64,000 nt of DNA from Triops longicaudatus (GCA_022885665.1 JAGQDJ010000051.1:801155-865154); one strand, 5' to 3'; counted from the stretch's first letter, positions 1-12,875 are shown. The notes: generated by a model not told the origin, from the sequence alone. A program made the numbers and translations.

Positions 1-259
1 TTTCATGAGAGCTTTTTGCAAAATTAGTACACGAATTAGTGTTTTTTATTTATTTTTTTTCTCTCCACCACCATTCATGTAAGTAACATTTTTGTAAACA
101 AAACATTTTGTCATGCACTTTTCCATCAAGACAAATTCTGGTCCATTTTCTAATTTATAACAATAAAAACGGGAAGTGTACAATACCCTGGATATTACCT
201 ATATTTTGATCGTTTTTATTACTACACAGAGTTACTTTAAATTATAAAATATTTCTACA

Positions 260-1295
260 CTTTAAGAAAATCCCCTATTTGTGGCGGAAATTCCACCAAT
301 AATTGGTAGAGGAAAAGCTCCCTAAAAATTGTAGGAAAAACAAAACAAAAATAGAGACATCTCACAACTGAAAACTGGTAGATTTGAGCACCTTATAATG
401 GTTTGTACTTCTAAATAATGATTATGTTTCATAAAGTTTGTTAATGAACTGAACTCAATTTTAGCGTCAATTTTAAATTTATTTAGACCACATATGACAG
501 CAAAATTATACAAAATTCTTAAACAGATAACAGCATCAATTAGTACAACAATAAAAAACACAAAGTACTCAATTTTCACAACACCAATTCAACAAAACAA
601 GAGATTACAGTAATCAAACGCTATCCCGTATCATTATATTGAGTCAGGAAAATAATATTATACAGCAATGACGAGCAGTACGCTTAAAATAATCACCGAA
701 AATTGATCAAAAGGTAACATCACTATAGACCAAAACTTCCGACATTCGAGCGTTGTCTCACTCCATCCTCACGCGAATGTTCTATGACCCGCCGCAACGC
801 TCGTTCAAGGGGAAATTTCATTGTTGCAGTTTCGTTCGGTTAACGTAAAGCCGTTCCTTAATCGTTTCTTTTTCAAACATTACATATAGTACAGCCACTC
901 AGCATCCTGCTTACACACCACAAAACAGATCGTGTGAAGGTTTCCCAAATGTAAAGTAACTTTGAAAATAGGACGATAAACATTAAACTGCAAACTGTAC
1001 TGAGAACTTAGAGCAGGGGAACACACGTAACAGACTTCTGAACGGGAGTGGAAGACTTTACGCCGCCAAACGTTAAAACAATAAAATAAAAACTGTCGAT
1101 TTTTGGGAGGTGTTCTTAAACATAGGAAAAAAACTTAACAAATTTTGGCGATAACTACCAATTTTTACTCCCACTTCCTCATCATTTGGTAGGTCAAACT
1201 CATCTATGGTAACAGAAACCAGTTATTGGTTACGATTTTAATTGTAAGTGGTAATTTCTTGCCATTTATTTGCACCCCCTTTTTCACAGTGTAGC
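260..1295 (+). repeat. Dispersed repeat R1, copy 1 (internally deleted)
   Basis: Diverged copy of the element at 25560-27022 (opposite strand) and 56312-56935 (same strand). The shared stretch around 590-830 (AATCAAACGCTATCCCGTAT) is the clearest match. It lacks ~400 bp present in the other two copies. Borders resemble short imperfect inverted repeats of the type AATGG..AGAAATT..ACCA. No transposase seen: a non-autonomous DNA element is likely. Confidence 0.75.
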
Positions 1296-2597
1296 GAAAT
1301 GAATTTTCGTATATTCACTACAATTACATTTGGCATCTATACTGTTCAAGATATTACTATCGTTTAATCGGTCTCCTTAGGTGCGAAAGGTCGTAAAAGA
1401 TTCATAAACTTTTTCTGCTCAACGTTGAATTCTGTCGAAGTTGAAAAATTCTCACACGGATGGAAAAGTCGTTGAATTCAGAATTCCAAAAGGGGCATTA
1501 ACGCTCCAGATAGAACGATAACACGTCAAACCATTGTCGTAAAATTCCCCCTTTCAAAAAATAGCGAACCTTGTGAGTATAAAAGGCGTAAACATGAAAT
1601 CGATCGCTTGGGCTCATTCCTCCCATAAAACCGTCCCGAGTTCGGATTCCCAGGTAAATTATAATATTAGCATGCTAAGATTATATTGTGTGTTAATTAA
1701 GGTGGGAAGGTCTTGGACATGTAGTTGAAAAGAAGCGGCAAAAGGAGTCCCAAATTCCAAAAAAAAAAAAAGAGATGAAACAAGGGGCGGGACCCTGGAT
1801 TCTGGACGAAAAATTCTTGTCTGTAAAGAAAAACGAAGCTACGCCTTCTTAATGGCACGATGAGTTATGTGAGAACGCCTTCAAAAGTTCATTTTATCGG
1901 ACCAAGGTATCGCAAGGACCATTTGTAGCTTTTTGCTATGACATACAAAAAACCTAAGAAATTTTTAAGCAATTTTATAACAACGCTTGAATGCATTGCT
2001 TGTTTTTTTTTACATTTGCAGCGTATTTTGAAGCAAACATAGAAACGTAACCTAATTTGTCTAGCCTACAGAAGCAAACATACTCTATTGTAACCAAACA
2101 TAACTTAGTTAATTTAATCGATTGCTCTACAATGCACGTACGGATCTTGTTACTTCTTTGTTAGTGAAGTACTGCAGTTCCAGTCTGGCATTTTTTGCCT
2201 TGTATAAAATGGCTTCTTATCATTACTGTCAAAATTCAAAGTTTAAAAAATTATTCTGCTTTATACTTAATTTAAAAACAATTTAATTCAATCTTTGATA
2301 CCCAACATTCCGTTTAAATAGTACACACAACTTTTTTCTAACTGTTGATGGTTTGAAACGCCCATTTTTTCCTCCTATACAACAATGAATTTTAATACTG
2401 CGACAATGAGCTCTGCTTTGTAAGATAAGTTCAAATATTACTTAATAGAAAAAATAAATAAATATGGGCTACCGTTTTTGTTCTATCGATCCAATGGTGT
2501 TCAAATGGGATGAATGAAAAATGGCTCGTGTGTTGAAACTTGCTTATATTAATTGCATATTCTCCGTAAAACAACTTCCGAATTCATCACAAGTCGT
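1296..2597. other. Intergenic, no gene seen
   Basis: AT-rich, stops in all frames, no repeat partner recognised in the window. The first 259 bases of the window are similar in character. Confidence 0.6.
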
Positions 2598-3480
2598 CAA
2601 AAAGCGACCCAAAACTGAGTAGAGGAGTGGTGCAAGTTTCGACTACCATTTTCATTTATTCGGAAAAACGGCCTGAGAAGTGAGGGAAAAAATAATCCTC
2701 TACAGTAGATATGAAGTATTTTATCTACATTACCTGCGTACAAATAACTTCGAAAGTCGGTGCAAAATTTTATTTATATCAGTTTTCCCAAATCTCTTCA
2801 AAACCGGCATTTTGAAAATATGCTCCAAACTCCGACTGCTTGGGGAAAATTATATTAATGAATTCCTAAAACGGAATTAAAACAGGGTAACAAACAATTA
2901 AAAGTATTTAAAACAAAACGCAGATGTATAAAGTACTTTTTATTACAAATTATGATGTAAACAAATACACCAAATGTTAACTGCACGACGCTCTTCGCGG
3001 TGGATTAAAAACGTTCGAAAGTGCTTGGCGTGTGACGCCATATGTCACCACGCAGCCTATAGTCAAAATTTCTCAAATGACTCTTTTATTAAAGTTTGGA
3101 CTTTTCTCAGAAATACAGTTAATTTTTATCATTATATACACAGTTTTGAGAAGCCTACTACTTAAGCTGAATATTATTACTAAGGTATGTGATATTAACT
3201 TACGCACTTTCTTACAAAAATGGCTAAACAAACAATACTCATGAAAAGCCTGGCAGACATGAAATTTTAGAAATTAAGTAGCTCAGCAACCGCCAAGTAG
3301 AATTAACGCTAACTTTCCAGAAACAGTTAGAGCAGCTAGGAGAATAGGCTTCCAATAGTCGGGACTAGATAATAATACGCGATAGAGCTAAAAATGCGTT
3401 TGGCGGAGTTTACACCTTCTTCTCTAATAATTTCCAATAAGTACCAGAATTAGTACAATTACTAGAACGATAAATAATTA
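2598..3480 (+). repeat. Dispersed repeat R2, copy 1
   Basis: Direct diverged copy of 5679-6385: shared blocks include AACTGCACGACGCTCTTCGC / AACTGCAAGACATTCTTCGC, GGCGTGTGACGC, and AAAGTTTGGACTTTTCTCAG followed by AAATACAGTTAAT. No coding potential. Confidence 0.7.
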
Positions 3481-4860
3481 CTACATGGCAACAAGCTGAT
3501 GAGTAAAGTAAAAACTAAATATTGTACTTCTTGTAGGCGCATTATTTACGATAGAACATTGAAAAAAAATGAATATGAAGTATTTTGCATATTCCCCTGA
3601 TTAAGTCAGGAAGCACTGGTTCACCGTTGTATTCAATTTTGATTAAGAGAAGTACAATTTGCTCCCTTCCACAATTATTTTCCATCCTAGTGATTTCACC
3701 GACGCTCAAGTCAGTCCAATAATTTCCCTATTAACACCCAATTTCTAGTTGTCAGCCGGCACGTCATGGACCATCATTATCCAAGGTATGGGACATATTG
3801 TCCCGTTTTTGACTCCTAATAACGGCCTGTTGGTTTAGGAAAGACGCTGCAGTGACAGCCGTCAAGGTTGCTGAGCCTAACCATGTGTTGCAGATTGGGT
3901 ATGAGTCTTTTGTATCACGCAAACGTTTAAGACCCTCTTCCGCCGTGATTTCTTCCTCGTAAGAATTTGCAGCTGACGAAAAGCAGTGGGACAACTTGTG
4001 TTCCATTGAGCGACATCGGAATCTGAAGCACGGCACTGGAAGCTTGGTGTGTTGCATCTTGATGGATCTTTTCTGTTTCTCTTTTTTCTGCGGCTTTGCC
4101 GGCTTTCCTAAAAGCAAAAGCCTTGAGATTATCTTCTCAAGATGCGGATGCCCTGAAGTCTTTGTGCCTTAGCAAAATACCGTAGCCAACGTAAGATAGT
4201 TTTTCGTGGAGAAGACGCCATTTCTTAACCGTGACCACCTTCCCTTCATTGAAGTTTTTCCCTTAGCACTATTGCCTCCTTTCAATGGCTGTTGTCTCCC
4301 CCTGCTGAACAAATGATCGGAATCCCGTGGCCTTTAAGACCTTTCAAGATTATCGGCTGGGCCGACCGGAACTTAACCTTTTCAGGTACAACAATGATTA
4401 CCTATACAATTTCAATGCAACTTGCCGGGGCCTTGTCCCCTCTTCGTTCAAGACTTCCGAACCTTTAAGTGCTTTAAGCTTCTGCCACCAAAGGATTCCT
4501 ACTGCACGTCAAGACTTTCAGAAGCTTGACACAGTTCGCCCCCTTTTCCGTCACCGTCAAAATAACGCATTCCTTCAGATTAGGAAGATTGAGTACGCAT
4601 TAAAAGTTGTCGTCCAGAAATCGACTTCAGGCATTCCAGAGTTTTCCTTCAAAAATTTGACCCCGCCTCAAAAGTGCGTAAATCTGATCTTAAATATATA
4701 TTTTTTCAATTATATTGGCATTGTTAGCGAGTCGCAACTTGTATATTGAATACCTTTGTTGAGAATTTTTAAGGAATGTGTATTTTTTACTTCACACGTG
4801 CGAACTGGAGTTACGTGAATCGCCACATTAGGGAGTATTATATGCTTTTACTGTGTGGAG
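3481..4860. other. Intergenic with two unassigned ORFs
   Basis: Holds a 117-codon minus frame (4117-3764, Cys and charged residues: CFRFRCRSMEHKLSHCF) and a 140-codon plus frame (4327-4749). Both are more balanced in GC than their surroundings, but neither resembles a known family nor shows clear splice partners. Possibly the remnant of one older coding element. Confidence 0.4.
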
Positions 4861-5397
4861 CGCCACCGATCTAACTTTCTTAGCTAGGCTACTGTTTATT
4901 TACATCTGAGCATGACGCACATGTTACATCAATTGTTTACCACAGAATATTTGAAATACCGACATGTGGAGCAAGAAAGGACAGGAAAGAACAAGTAGCA
5001 AAACAGTGAGCTACAGTGGAGTGAAGAAAGACTTCCGAGGGGCCAACGATTTTGAATTAACTTGTAGCACTTTGCACGCAGACAATTACGGCGTTTGACA
5101 GAATTCTCTTTTCAGACACTAGTAACTTATTGTTCTATAAGAAAAACTGAGCCTCTATAGAATTGGCTTTTCCTAAGCTCAAGTGGGGAAAAAGTAATCT
5201 TCAATGTGTTTTCGGGTATCTGGTGGTGCGCAGGTCAAACAACTTTTCCGGTTAGAGTTTTTGTATATTTTCAAACAATCTGAAAAAGAATAAAACAGAA
5301 ATCAACCACACTTGATACAAAATAGAACAACATTGCACGTGACCGCGCTCAAATGTAAATAAACAGTGGCCTAGCTTAGAAAGTCATGCCGATGGCG
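4861..5397. mobile_element. Non-autonomous DNA element with ~60-bp terminal inverted repeats
   Basis: 4861-4922 and 5337-5397 are inverted copies of one another. The shared core is ACTTTCT.AGCTAGGC then ACTGTTTATTTACAT.TGAGC. The interior of ~410 bp has no ORF. No clear target duplication flanks it, so the superfamily is open. Confidence 0.7.
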
Positions 5398-5678
5398 TTT
5401 CAAGCGGTGAAAGCACATGGAATACGCACTTTGATTAGATTTTTCCTTCCTCTTTCGAACTGCAAGTAATGTAACTAAGCAGAACATGAAACTTTGCAAT
5501 CGACACCGTCACAGGTCTTGTGCATTTCTATATATTCGTAGTAGACTACGCAAAGAAGTTGCAAACAAGGGAAAAAATATGATTTTACCAAACAAGCATT
5601 TAATTAATTACCTGAGTTAAGTAAAATTCATTACTCTACTATCTTATTGATTGTTACAGGTTATTTGTTTTCTTGGTA

Positions 5679-6385
5679 CAGTAAAACTCCGACTCAGTCA
5701 ACCAGTTAAAACCGAAGAATAGAGGAAGTGGTCGAAATTTTGACTGCCATTTTTGTTTTCTAGAAAAATACGGTCCTAGAAATGAGGTAAGGGGAAAATA
5801 TCCTCTGCAACGGAATAAAACGGAAACATACAATCAAAAGTACTTACAAAGGAACATAGATATATAGAGTATTTTTTACTAAAAAAAAAAAAAACGCAAA
5901 CAAATACGCCAAATGCTAACTGCAAGACATTCTTCGCTCCGGGTTAAAAACCTTCGAAGTGCCAGGCGTGTGACGCACTGGCGCCACTGCAGTAGCATGA
6001 GGCATGGGTTAGGGTATAGCACCACGCTACCTAGTCGAAATTTACCACTATTTTATAAAAGTTTGGACTTTTCTCAGAAATACAGTTAATGTTTAGCATT
6101 GTATGAACAAGTCTGAGAAGCCTGGTGCTTAAGCCAAACACCTAACTAAAGAAAGTGACATTAACTTACGCACTTTCTTGCAAAAATGTCTAATTATATG
6201 TGGTTCTTGAAAAGTTTGGCAGGCATTAAATATTTTAAATTAAATAACTCAACTACCACAGATCGGAATGAACGCCAACTTTCCAAAAAGAGTTAGAGTG
6301 GCTACGAGAACTTCCTTCCGTAGCCGGGATTAGATAACAATATGTAATAGAACTAAAAATGTATTTGTCGTAATTTAGACCTTCT
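5679..6385 (+). repeat. Dispersed repeat R2, copy 2
   Basis: Direct copy of 2598-3480. Its left end reads TA then CAGTAAAACTCCGA, the style of Tc1/mariner/pogo termini, but no matching right inverted end was found, so the class is uncertain. Confidence 0.65.
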
Positions 6386-8882
6386 CTAGTTGTCAAGTCG
6401 GATAGCTCACAAAATTGAATGCACTCGCTTAGGGCATTTAGAAAAATTTAGAAAATTCGAGAAAAATAAAAAGGGCAATATCGAGAAAAAAACGTGTTTT
6501 TAATTTAACTCTCACAAGGTCTTTATTGGGAAACCTTATATCACTTTCAGCAAATGCTTGAATGTCATCAAAGAAAGCCTGCTTTAAGGTCGCAAATTTT
6601 CTGGCAAGGCAGTTAACATTGTAAGGGTGTGTATAGTAAGGTGAAACTACAAATTGTGACACTATCCTAGAAATACTGCGTACTGTTTATACAGTGCAGG
6701 AACAAGCAAACACTAAGAAAACAAGCATACAAGTTAGGAGATTACCAGTTCTTAAAGGTACAAGGTCACGAAGGTAAAGAGCGCAATATACAAAGATCGT
6801 GTCAAATTTCAGATTTAGCTAAAGGAGAGACCTTCTCTCTTGCAACATAGTTGGGAGTTTCCGTAAGTGGGTTGACAAAATCGGACATCTGTTTTAATTG
6901 AGTAACAAGAGATGTGAACGGTAATTTTTACAATCATCACATTTATAAGGAACGCAAGCAACATCTGCAAATAATCTGTTGGTCGTCGCTTTCTTCGTTA
7001 AATAAATCATCCACATTCATTTGCGTTTACAGGTGTACATATATAACAACTTCACGGGAAAATGGATGAAAAGGTGCACTTGCAGTCATTTAATATCATC
7101 TTACCAGACGACCACTAAAAATTAGGGCCACGGTTTCGACCAGCTGTCCTATTTTCATTTAGTTAGCTTTTTTTTTGACATTGTCAGCATGGGCCAGAGC
7201 CTATTGCTAGAACTTTGTATATAAAAACGTATTTACAACATAATTTAGTCAGCATTGTATGGGAAAAATATGCGATATAATATTTTCAATTTTAAGTTTC
7301 AGTAATGTAACTAAGATTAATATGCATAAGCTGGTTCCCAGCTTTCGACAGAGAAAGTTGCAGCAGCTGTCTGACAATGTAAAGCTATTTACGTTCGGTT
7401 GTGTAGCCTACCTGCTGAGTCAAAACTCTTGAGTAAAACTAATTCCTACATAGTGGTCACCTGGCTATAACTTTTTCAATGTTAAAACTGCGCAACCTAA
7501 GGAAACATTGAAGTTAGGTGTAACCCCTATGCGTTATACCTTCAAATTATATTCAGCTTAAATACTGAAACAGTAAAAATACGTGCAAGCTGGTAATTTT
7601 TAAAGATAATACTTAAAAAAATGATAACACTTGAAGATTCGCAGCATTTAAAGAAAATCCAATACAAAAATTGTTCGGATCCGCTCATTTTCTTGCATTT
7701 TTTTCACAATAATGCATTTGTCCTTATATCTAATCCGAAGGTTCTTTCAAGTGTTGTCTTCTCTTACAATCAGGTTTTCACCCAATTAAATTACCCTCTA
7801 TTAAAACTGCAAGATACCAATCAACAAGTTCCAACCTGAATAAAAAAGGACATCAGAGGCTATACACATTTTCTTACACGTGGGTTTTACTATTCCTATA
7901 TTCCTCTCTTACATCAGTGTCGTTTTAAGGGCGACCCAAAAAAACAACGCGGCAGTTACTTTAGTTATATCCAAAGCCATTTAGTCACAAATAGACCATA
8001 AGCTCAGCAAGGCTTTCGCAATGGGAACTTTCATTGTTACTCGGTGCCAGACGGTTCACATAGGCCCTTTTGCATGGGTCCTTTTTATGACAAATACTGC
8101 ACTTGAAATACTGTAGACGAAGTGCGTAAAATACTGTTTATAACTAACACTGGTGAAACTACCCCTTTGTATTTATTTTACCTAGAACTTGCATTGTAAA
8201 CCGATTTGCAATTTAGGCCGTTGTGCACCTTTCACTGCTTCTGATTTTGACCTGCTGAACAATTATGTTTTATGACTAACTGCAAAATGCCTGCCACTCT
8301 TCTTGCAATTTTTCTTTCTTTATGGGAAACACAGTAAAGTAGGTTACTTGTCCTGTAATCGAACACTTCTTCCCATCGACCTTGGGTCACTTGTGTCAAA
8401 GGATTTGCGAACGCGTCCATACACTATATAATCTTGACCCAATTCTCCATTCGTAAATGTTTGTGTTGTTCCAACTCTTTGCGCTAGAATTCATGCGCTA
8501 ATTCCCTGGAAATTTTTTTTTCTATTTTATAATAAAGAAAAAGTTAACGTTTCTCAGACTAACTGGACACTCATGCTGCCATTGCCCTTCGTTGTTTTCC
8601 CTGTATTCTCCATATTTCTCTATAGCAAACTAAAGAATGCAAACACAGTCGTTTTCCCATGGAGCAGCACTCTTAACTTTGACTTAGTTTTGCTAGCCCC
8701 AAGTGGACATTTCTTTTGTGGGTTCGAACGCATAATCGGGGGTGAATATAGGCCTATGGCCTCCACTAAGAACGTGTTATGTAGTTCAGTGCTAGGTTTT
8801 TCTCATATCGGGTACAGCACTAGCTACCTAGTGTAGCTAAAACTTCCTTCTTCCCAGCGTCAAGGTATTCTAGCAATACATC
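6386..8882. other. Intergenic, no gene seen
   Basis: AT-rich spacer with scattered short ORFs. A weak inverted match (GACATTGTCAG near 7178 and its complement near 7372) suggests a small decayed element. Confidence 0.5.
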
Positions 8883-9290
8883 TCACCTATGGGACCGTGG
8901 GAAGAGGCTGTTGGGGGGGGGGGGGGGGAAACGTGTAAGGACCGATTCTCCCTTTTCAGAATGTTTCTGTGTGAGAGAAGCGAGGAAACTGTGAACCTTC
9001 CCTAGGATGGTGTGTCTTAAGTAGAAATCTGGGGAAAAGTTTTTCAGCTCTTTTTCACGGAGCTTTTTGGCATTGTTCTCCTCTTCCTTCGTCTCCTTGC
9101 TTTGGGTCTTTAAGACCTGTAATGTGTTATCCACAGCTTCAAAGGGATGCTTATTGTCAACTACTGATGGGTCGCAAAGTCGGTTAACGGCGAAAAACTC
9201 CACAAGGGGCTAACCGTAGAAAATGCGTGTTTGCTCAGCCAAGGAGAAAAGCCGTTCTTTAGCATTGCCTTGCCCTAAAATGCAACCTTG
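8883..9290 (-). other. Open minus-strand stretch downstream of the signal-peptide ORF
   Basis: A frame from ~9290 to 8883, broken by one TAG near 9210, encodes a charged, helix-like peptide (KTQSKETKEEENNAKKLRE) and runs into the poly-G tract, read as poly-Pro. It could be a further exon of the 9919 candidate or chance. No homologue recognised. Confidence 0.2.
8913..8928 (+). repeat. Poly-G tract (16 G)
   Basis: An uninterrupted G run. Similar tracts occur at 20009-20026 (18), 24565-24575 (11), 42905-42915 (11, next to the N), 51573-51582 (10) and 37196-37207 (12 C). Confidence 0.9.
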
Positions 9291-9328
9291 TAACTCGATT
9301 CTTTACTTTTCCCCCTTGTATCTCTCCA

Positions 9329-9919
9329 TCATTGATTGTTAGCTACCGTCTTAGACCCTTTGACGTCATTGACAAGTACCATACACATGTAAAAGGAAAC
9401 AACGTGAAATTTTGAAGTTTCAAGGCCGCGGACATTCTTCAAAATTTGACGAATAGCAGGGGAAAGAAGCCGGTAAATTCTTGCCATCAGATGGCCTGTC
9501 ATACTTAATTCGTATTCCGCAGCGCTAAGCAAAATGAATCCGCGCAAACTGTCGTCTTTGAGCTGGGTTCTAACTACACGGCAACTGGCGTGAGCGGTAA
9601 CCGTGAGGTTTCCTTCAGCCAACATAGCTTCCACAGTTATTGAGGAGGTACTGCTCGCTGCTGCGTAAGCTTGGGGTATTTAGAATCAAGAGACTTCATA
9701 GCCCTCGACAAGCCCCTGCGGACGGAAACTTATTTGTAACCCCAATGCAGCAGGGTTGAGAAAGGGCCCGTTTGGCTTGGGTGGGATTCCTTTCTGAGTA
9801 ACGTTCACATTACAGTTGTGTGGGGGTGTTCTAGGTGGGGGAGGTAAAGGGTGGGAAGTGATCTTTAATGCGGATGCTGCAATGAGCACAACCAACAAGG
9901 TACGAGTGACTAATCTCAT
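9329..9919 (-). CDS. Candidate small secreted-protein gene, unrecognised
   Basis: On the minus strand, an ATG at 9919 (context CAGCGATG) opens 77 codons that begin with a textbook signal peptide (MRLVTRTLLVVLIAASALKI) followed by a Pro-rich stretch (HPLPPPPRTPP). The frame stops at 9686-9688 (TGA), meets a TAA six bases on, then continues in the same frame to 9329 with protein-like sequence (TVEAMLAEGNLTVTAHASC; LMARIYRLLSPAIRQILKN). Either the first 77 codons are the whole gene, or a very small intron or two nonsense mutations split a longer one. A perfect CRE (TGACGTCA) lies 127 bp upstream. No family recognised. Confidence 0.3.
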
Positions 9920-10045
9920 CGCTGTTGTAGAGCATGGGAATTAGCTTATCGTAGCCTATCTCCTACCTTTAGACAGGTTTAAACAGAAGTCGAGTCGGGT
10001 ACTAGCCCTTCCCCACCCTCTGTTTTTTCGCCCTAATGAAGCTTC

Positions 10046-10053
10046 TGACGTCA
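10046..10053. promoter_or_regulatory. Palindromic CRE (TGACGTCA)
   Basis: A perfect cAMP-response-element octamer 127 bp upstream of the minus-strand ATG at 9919. An 8-mer palindrome is expected about once per 65 kb, so it is suggestive only. Confidence 0.3.
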
Positions 10054-11167
10054 GCTGGTTAGCAGTATGGTAGCTAGTCAGTGGCTTTTTTTCTTACCAT
10101 TTTTTGTTTTCCGCGCGGTCTCAGAGGAAAAAGGAGAAGAATGAAAAAAAATGGTAAGCAATTTCCATGGAGAGAGAAAAGGGTCTCGGATATTCAGTGT
10201 CGGTATGAAAAAAGGGAGTGTGAATTATTTCAGTGGCAGCCCCTGGGAAATATAAACGTTTGACTATCACAAAGTGGAAAAAGCGGTAGGGAAATAAGAC
10301 GCCGTTGAGCACATCACCCAAGTTCCCGGATACGAGCGTAAAACATTGAGCACACACACATATAGAACCCACCCACGCCCTTTCTATGAACTTGATCTTT
10401 GAGTGACGAAAAAAAAAAATGTTGTCAAGCTATTCCGGCCTGACGAGACACGTTCAGCAATTAAGATGACTAACCGACAAACCTCACATTCGTTTTGTTT
10501 GCACTCCTGTTTTTGTCTGGGTTATATTTAGCTTAAACACAATGTATATTTAGATCTTATATTTTGATTGCACATTTAATCACTCGTCGTACTATGTTAA
10601 GCGTTTGCTATCCGTGCTCTTTGCTCATCGAATATTCTATGAAAGAGTGTTGCACAAATTTTCGGTCTTTTCCGTACTTTCAGGATTAAGATTTTTCACT
10701 TCGATTTTCTATTCTGGTTCATTTTTCGCGCATTTTTTTTGTTGGTCATTTTTGGGTGTTATTTAGAGATTATTCGCTCTTACTCGCAGGCCCAAATTCG
10801 CTTTTATTGGATTTGAAAAAATATCGTTACTCGGAAAATTTTAGACTCCATTTTACTTTAGTTTTCCTTAACGGATGTTTGTTCTAGCGAAGGTGATGGA
10901 AGGGCAAAAGTTACATACTTTTATTTTTACATCGATTGAGATTTCTTTTTCCTGTGCTCACAATGGGTTTTTAATGTATGAAAAAATTTACATAGCGCAG
11001 GCCCATACGCGAGTTTAATGACGGTTGTAAATCGATGTTTGTTTAACAACCTGCAGGACAATCGTGTTTCGGGGTTGCCGGGACACTCGTCAGCCTTTTT
11101 ATGTTCTCCAAAAGCTAGTGTGGTGTGTAATATAGTATGCGGTCCCAGCAGGCGTTAATGTATAATT

Positions 11168-11182
11168 GGGAGGGTGGGAGGG
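11168..11182 (+). other. G-quadruplex motif with single-base loops
   Basis: GGGAGGGTGGGAGGG: four G-triplets separated by one base each, the most stable class of intramolecular quadruplex, followed by more G-doublets to ~11200. Confidence 0.7.
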
Positions 11183-11844
11183 CAGGTAGGTAGGCATGGG
11201 TATAGGGTGTTCGTGTCAAACGCAGTTGCTTATCACCTGAATAGATCACGACACAGGGAAAAGACCACTGACCGTCTTCGATTGAATTGCAAATGATACG
11301 GGGTTTCTAAATTTGTAATTATAGGGTTTTATGGTTGAGGACATCAATACGCGTTAAAAGGACTTGAAAAAAGAAAAAGAGTGTAGAACCCGTCTTGTCG
11401 TTTCTTTCCTATATGTGCTCCTTTAAGCACTGGTTTTCTTCTCCCTGAGAGAGAGCTGTGTGTCTCTTTCTCGCTTTCTTGCCCGTCTCCAGAATACAGC
11501 CTCTTTACCCAGCCTCCACTGTCCCCGGTGGGTTTTTCTCACGCTCTTCAAACCCAAAATTTTGCCTCGTCAAGGCCCATGATATATCCTGCTGTCTTTT
11601 CGCCTTTGCGCACTAGAGTTAAGGAGTAGCTCCTTAGTGTCCTGAGCATCGCCTTTTACTGGTTTCCAAAGACGCAAAAACGGACCTCGAATGCAAAACC
11701 TTTAACGATGTCTCTCCCACCAGCACCATCAACCGCCTCGGTCCTCCAGATCTCAACGATTTATGACCCAACATGCCAATCGTTCAAAGTGGTGGACTCT
11801 TTACAGGGTACAGTGTTAAGCAGGGTCTATAGCTAATTCCAAGA

Positions 11845-12510
11845 GGTCAAGCCTTCTGTTCTCCACAAACGGATACTTACTCGAGCAATCTCTTTGGTTT
11901 CCTACATTTTCTCAAATAAGTTGTTACTTAAATATGAAAAATTGAGAAGTTTGTTCACAACAGAACACATCGTAAAGTAATGCAGTGGAACGCTACACAC
12001 ATACACTTTTTACTAGATCAATGTACTCACAGATACAAAATAAAGGAACAAACACACGAAATAGCGTAGGCCTAGTGCAATAGGTGACTTCATTCAAAAG
12101 GGAAGTAAAAGTAGCATAAAGAAACTCACAAAATACAAATAAAATTCTTAAAACTCTAATCTCGTTAAATATCACTCTGGAGGCGAAAATTTCTCTTAGC
12201 AACACTTATTTCAATCCAAATCTAAAAATGATGTTTCATACGGATATTTAGAATGTAAGTTCCTTATTTATCATAAATCTTTGCTTTGTTGACATTAGGC
12301 CTAGCGCCACCCCCATGCGAAATGCGTCTAACGTCAAAGTGGGAGGTCTAGCCTCTTTACCCAGCTACTACTGTGCTAGCACAGAATCAAAGTGGTCTCG
12401 ACTGGCACGATACTAGCACGACTTTGTCTAGTGGAGACAGTTGTGTTAACTGATCCGTGTTACTTTTGCCCCTTAACACAGCCTTAGATAGCAGTGGAAA
12501 CACAGCCCTG
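11845..12510 (+). repeat. Dispersed repeat R4, copy 1
   Basis: Direct copy of 31915-32592. Shared blocks include TTTCTCAAATAAGTTGTTA, CATACACTTTTTACTAGATCA and GTTAACTGATCCGT.TTACTT. It holds ~80 bp of extra sequence near 12300-12385. Confidence 0.75.
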
Positions 12511-12690
12511 GTGAACTTGCGAAGCTATAACGTTGAAACGTGGTTTTTAGAAATCTGTGACATGGCTGTAAAGGTCTGGCACTCCAGACACACGTAAAGC
12601 TACATGACCCAGTCTCAAAAGTTTGTTGCCGTAAACGTAACATGGTTGAATGTTGGACAACTACAGATGAAACGCTTTTCATTTAGTGTA

Positions 12691-12875
12691 CAGTATTTCT
12701 CAATAAAAACGATCCAAACTCCCACTTCACGTAACACTACGGTAGTTGCGCGAGCGCGTCCCACTCCAAGCTTTGTGGAACGCTACTGACCCGCAGCCCC
12801 GAGCTTATGTCACACAGGTGGCATGTGGTTGGCATGGAGCAGGTTTGTTTCGGTCGTTTTTACTGAGAATTACTG
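12691..12875 (-). mobile_element. Tc1/mariner-style MITE, copy 1
   Basis: Flanked by TA on both sides (12689-12690, 12876-12877). Ends CAGTATTTCTCAATAAAAAC and, inverted, CAGTAATTCTCAGTAAAAAC. Same family as 50412-50604 and 60598-60790. A diverged tandem copy of its interior follows at 12899-12954. Confidence 0.75.

Larger units (their letters stand above)
9920..11844. other. Intergenic with CRE and G-quadruplex
   Basis: Apart from the CRE (10046) and the quadruplex (11168) I see no gene. 11380-11760 is pyrimidine-rich with CTCTCT tracts. Confidence 0.5.

Noticed and set aside
8705..8760. GGGTTCGAACGC considered as a tRNA B box
   Set aside because: No A box, acceptor stem or anticodon arm could be placed around it; no tRNA gene was found elsewhere either.
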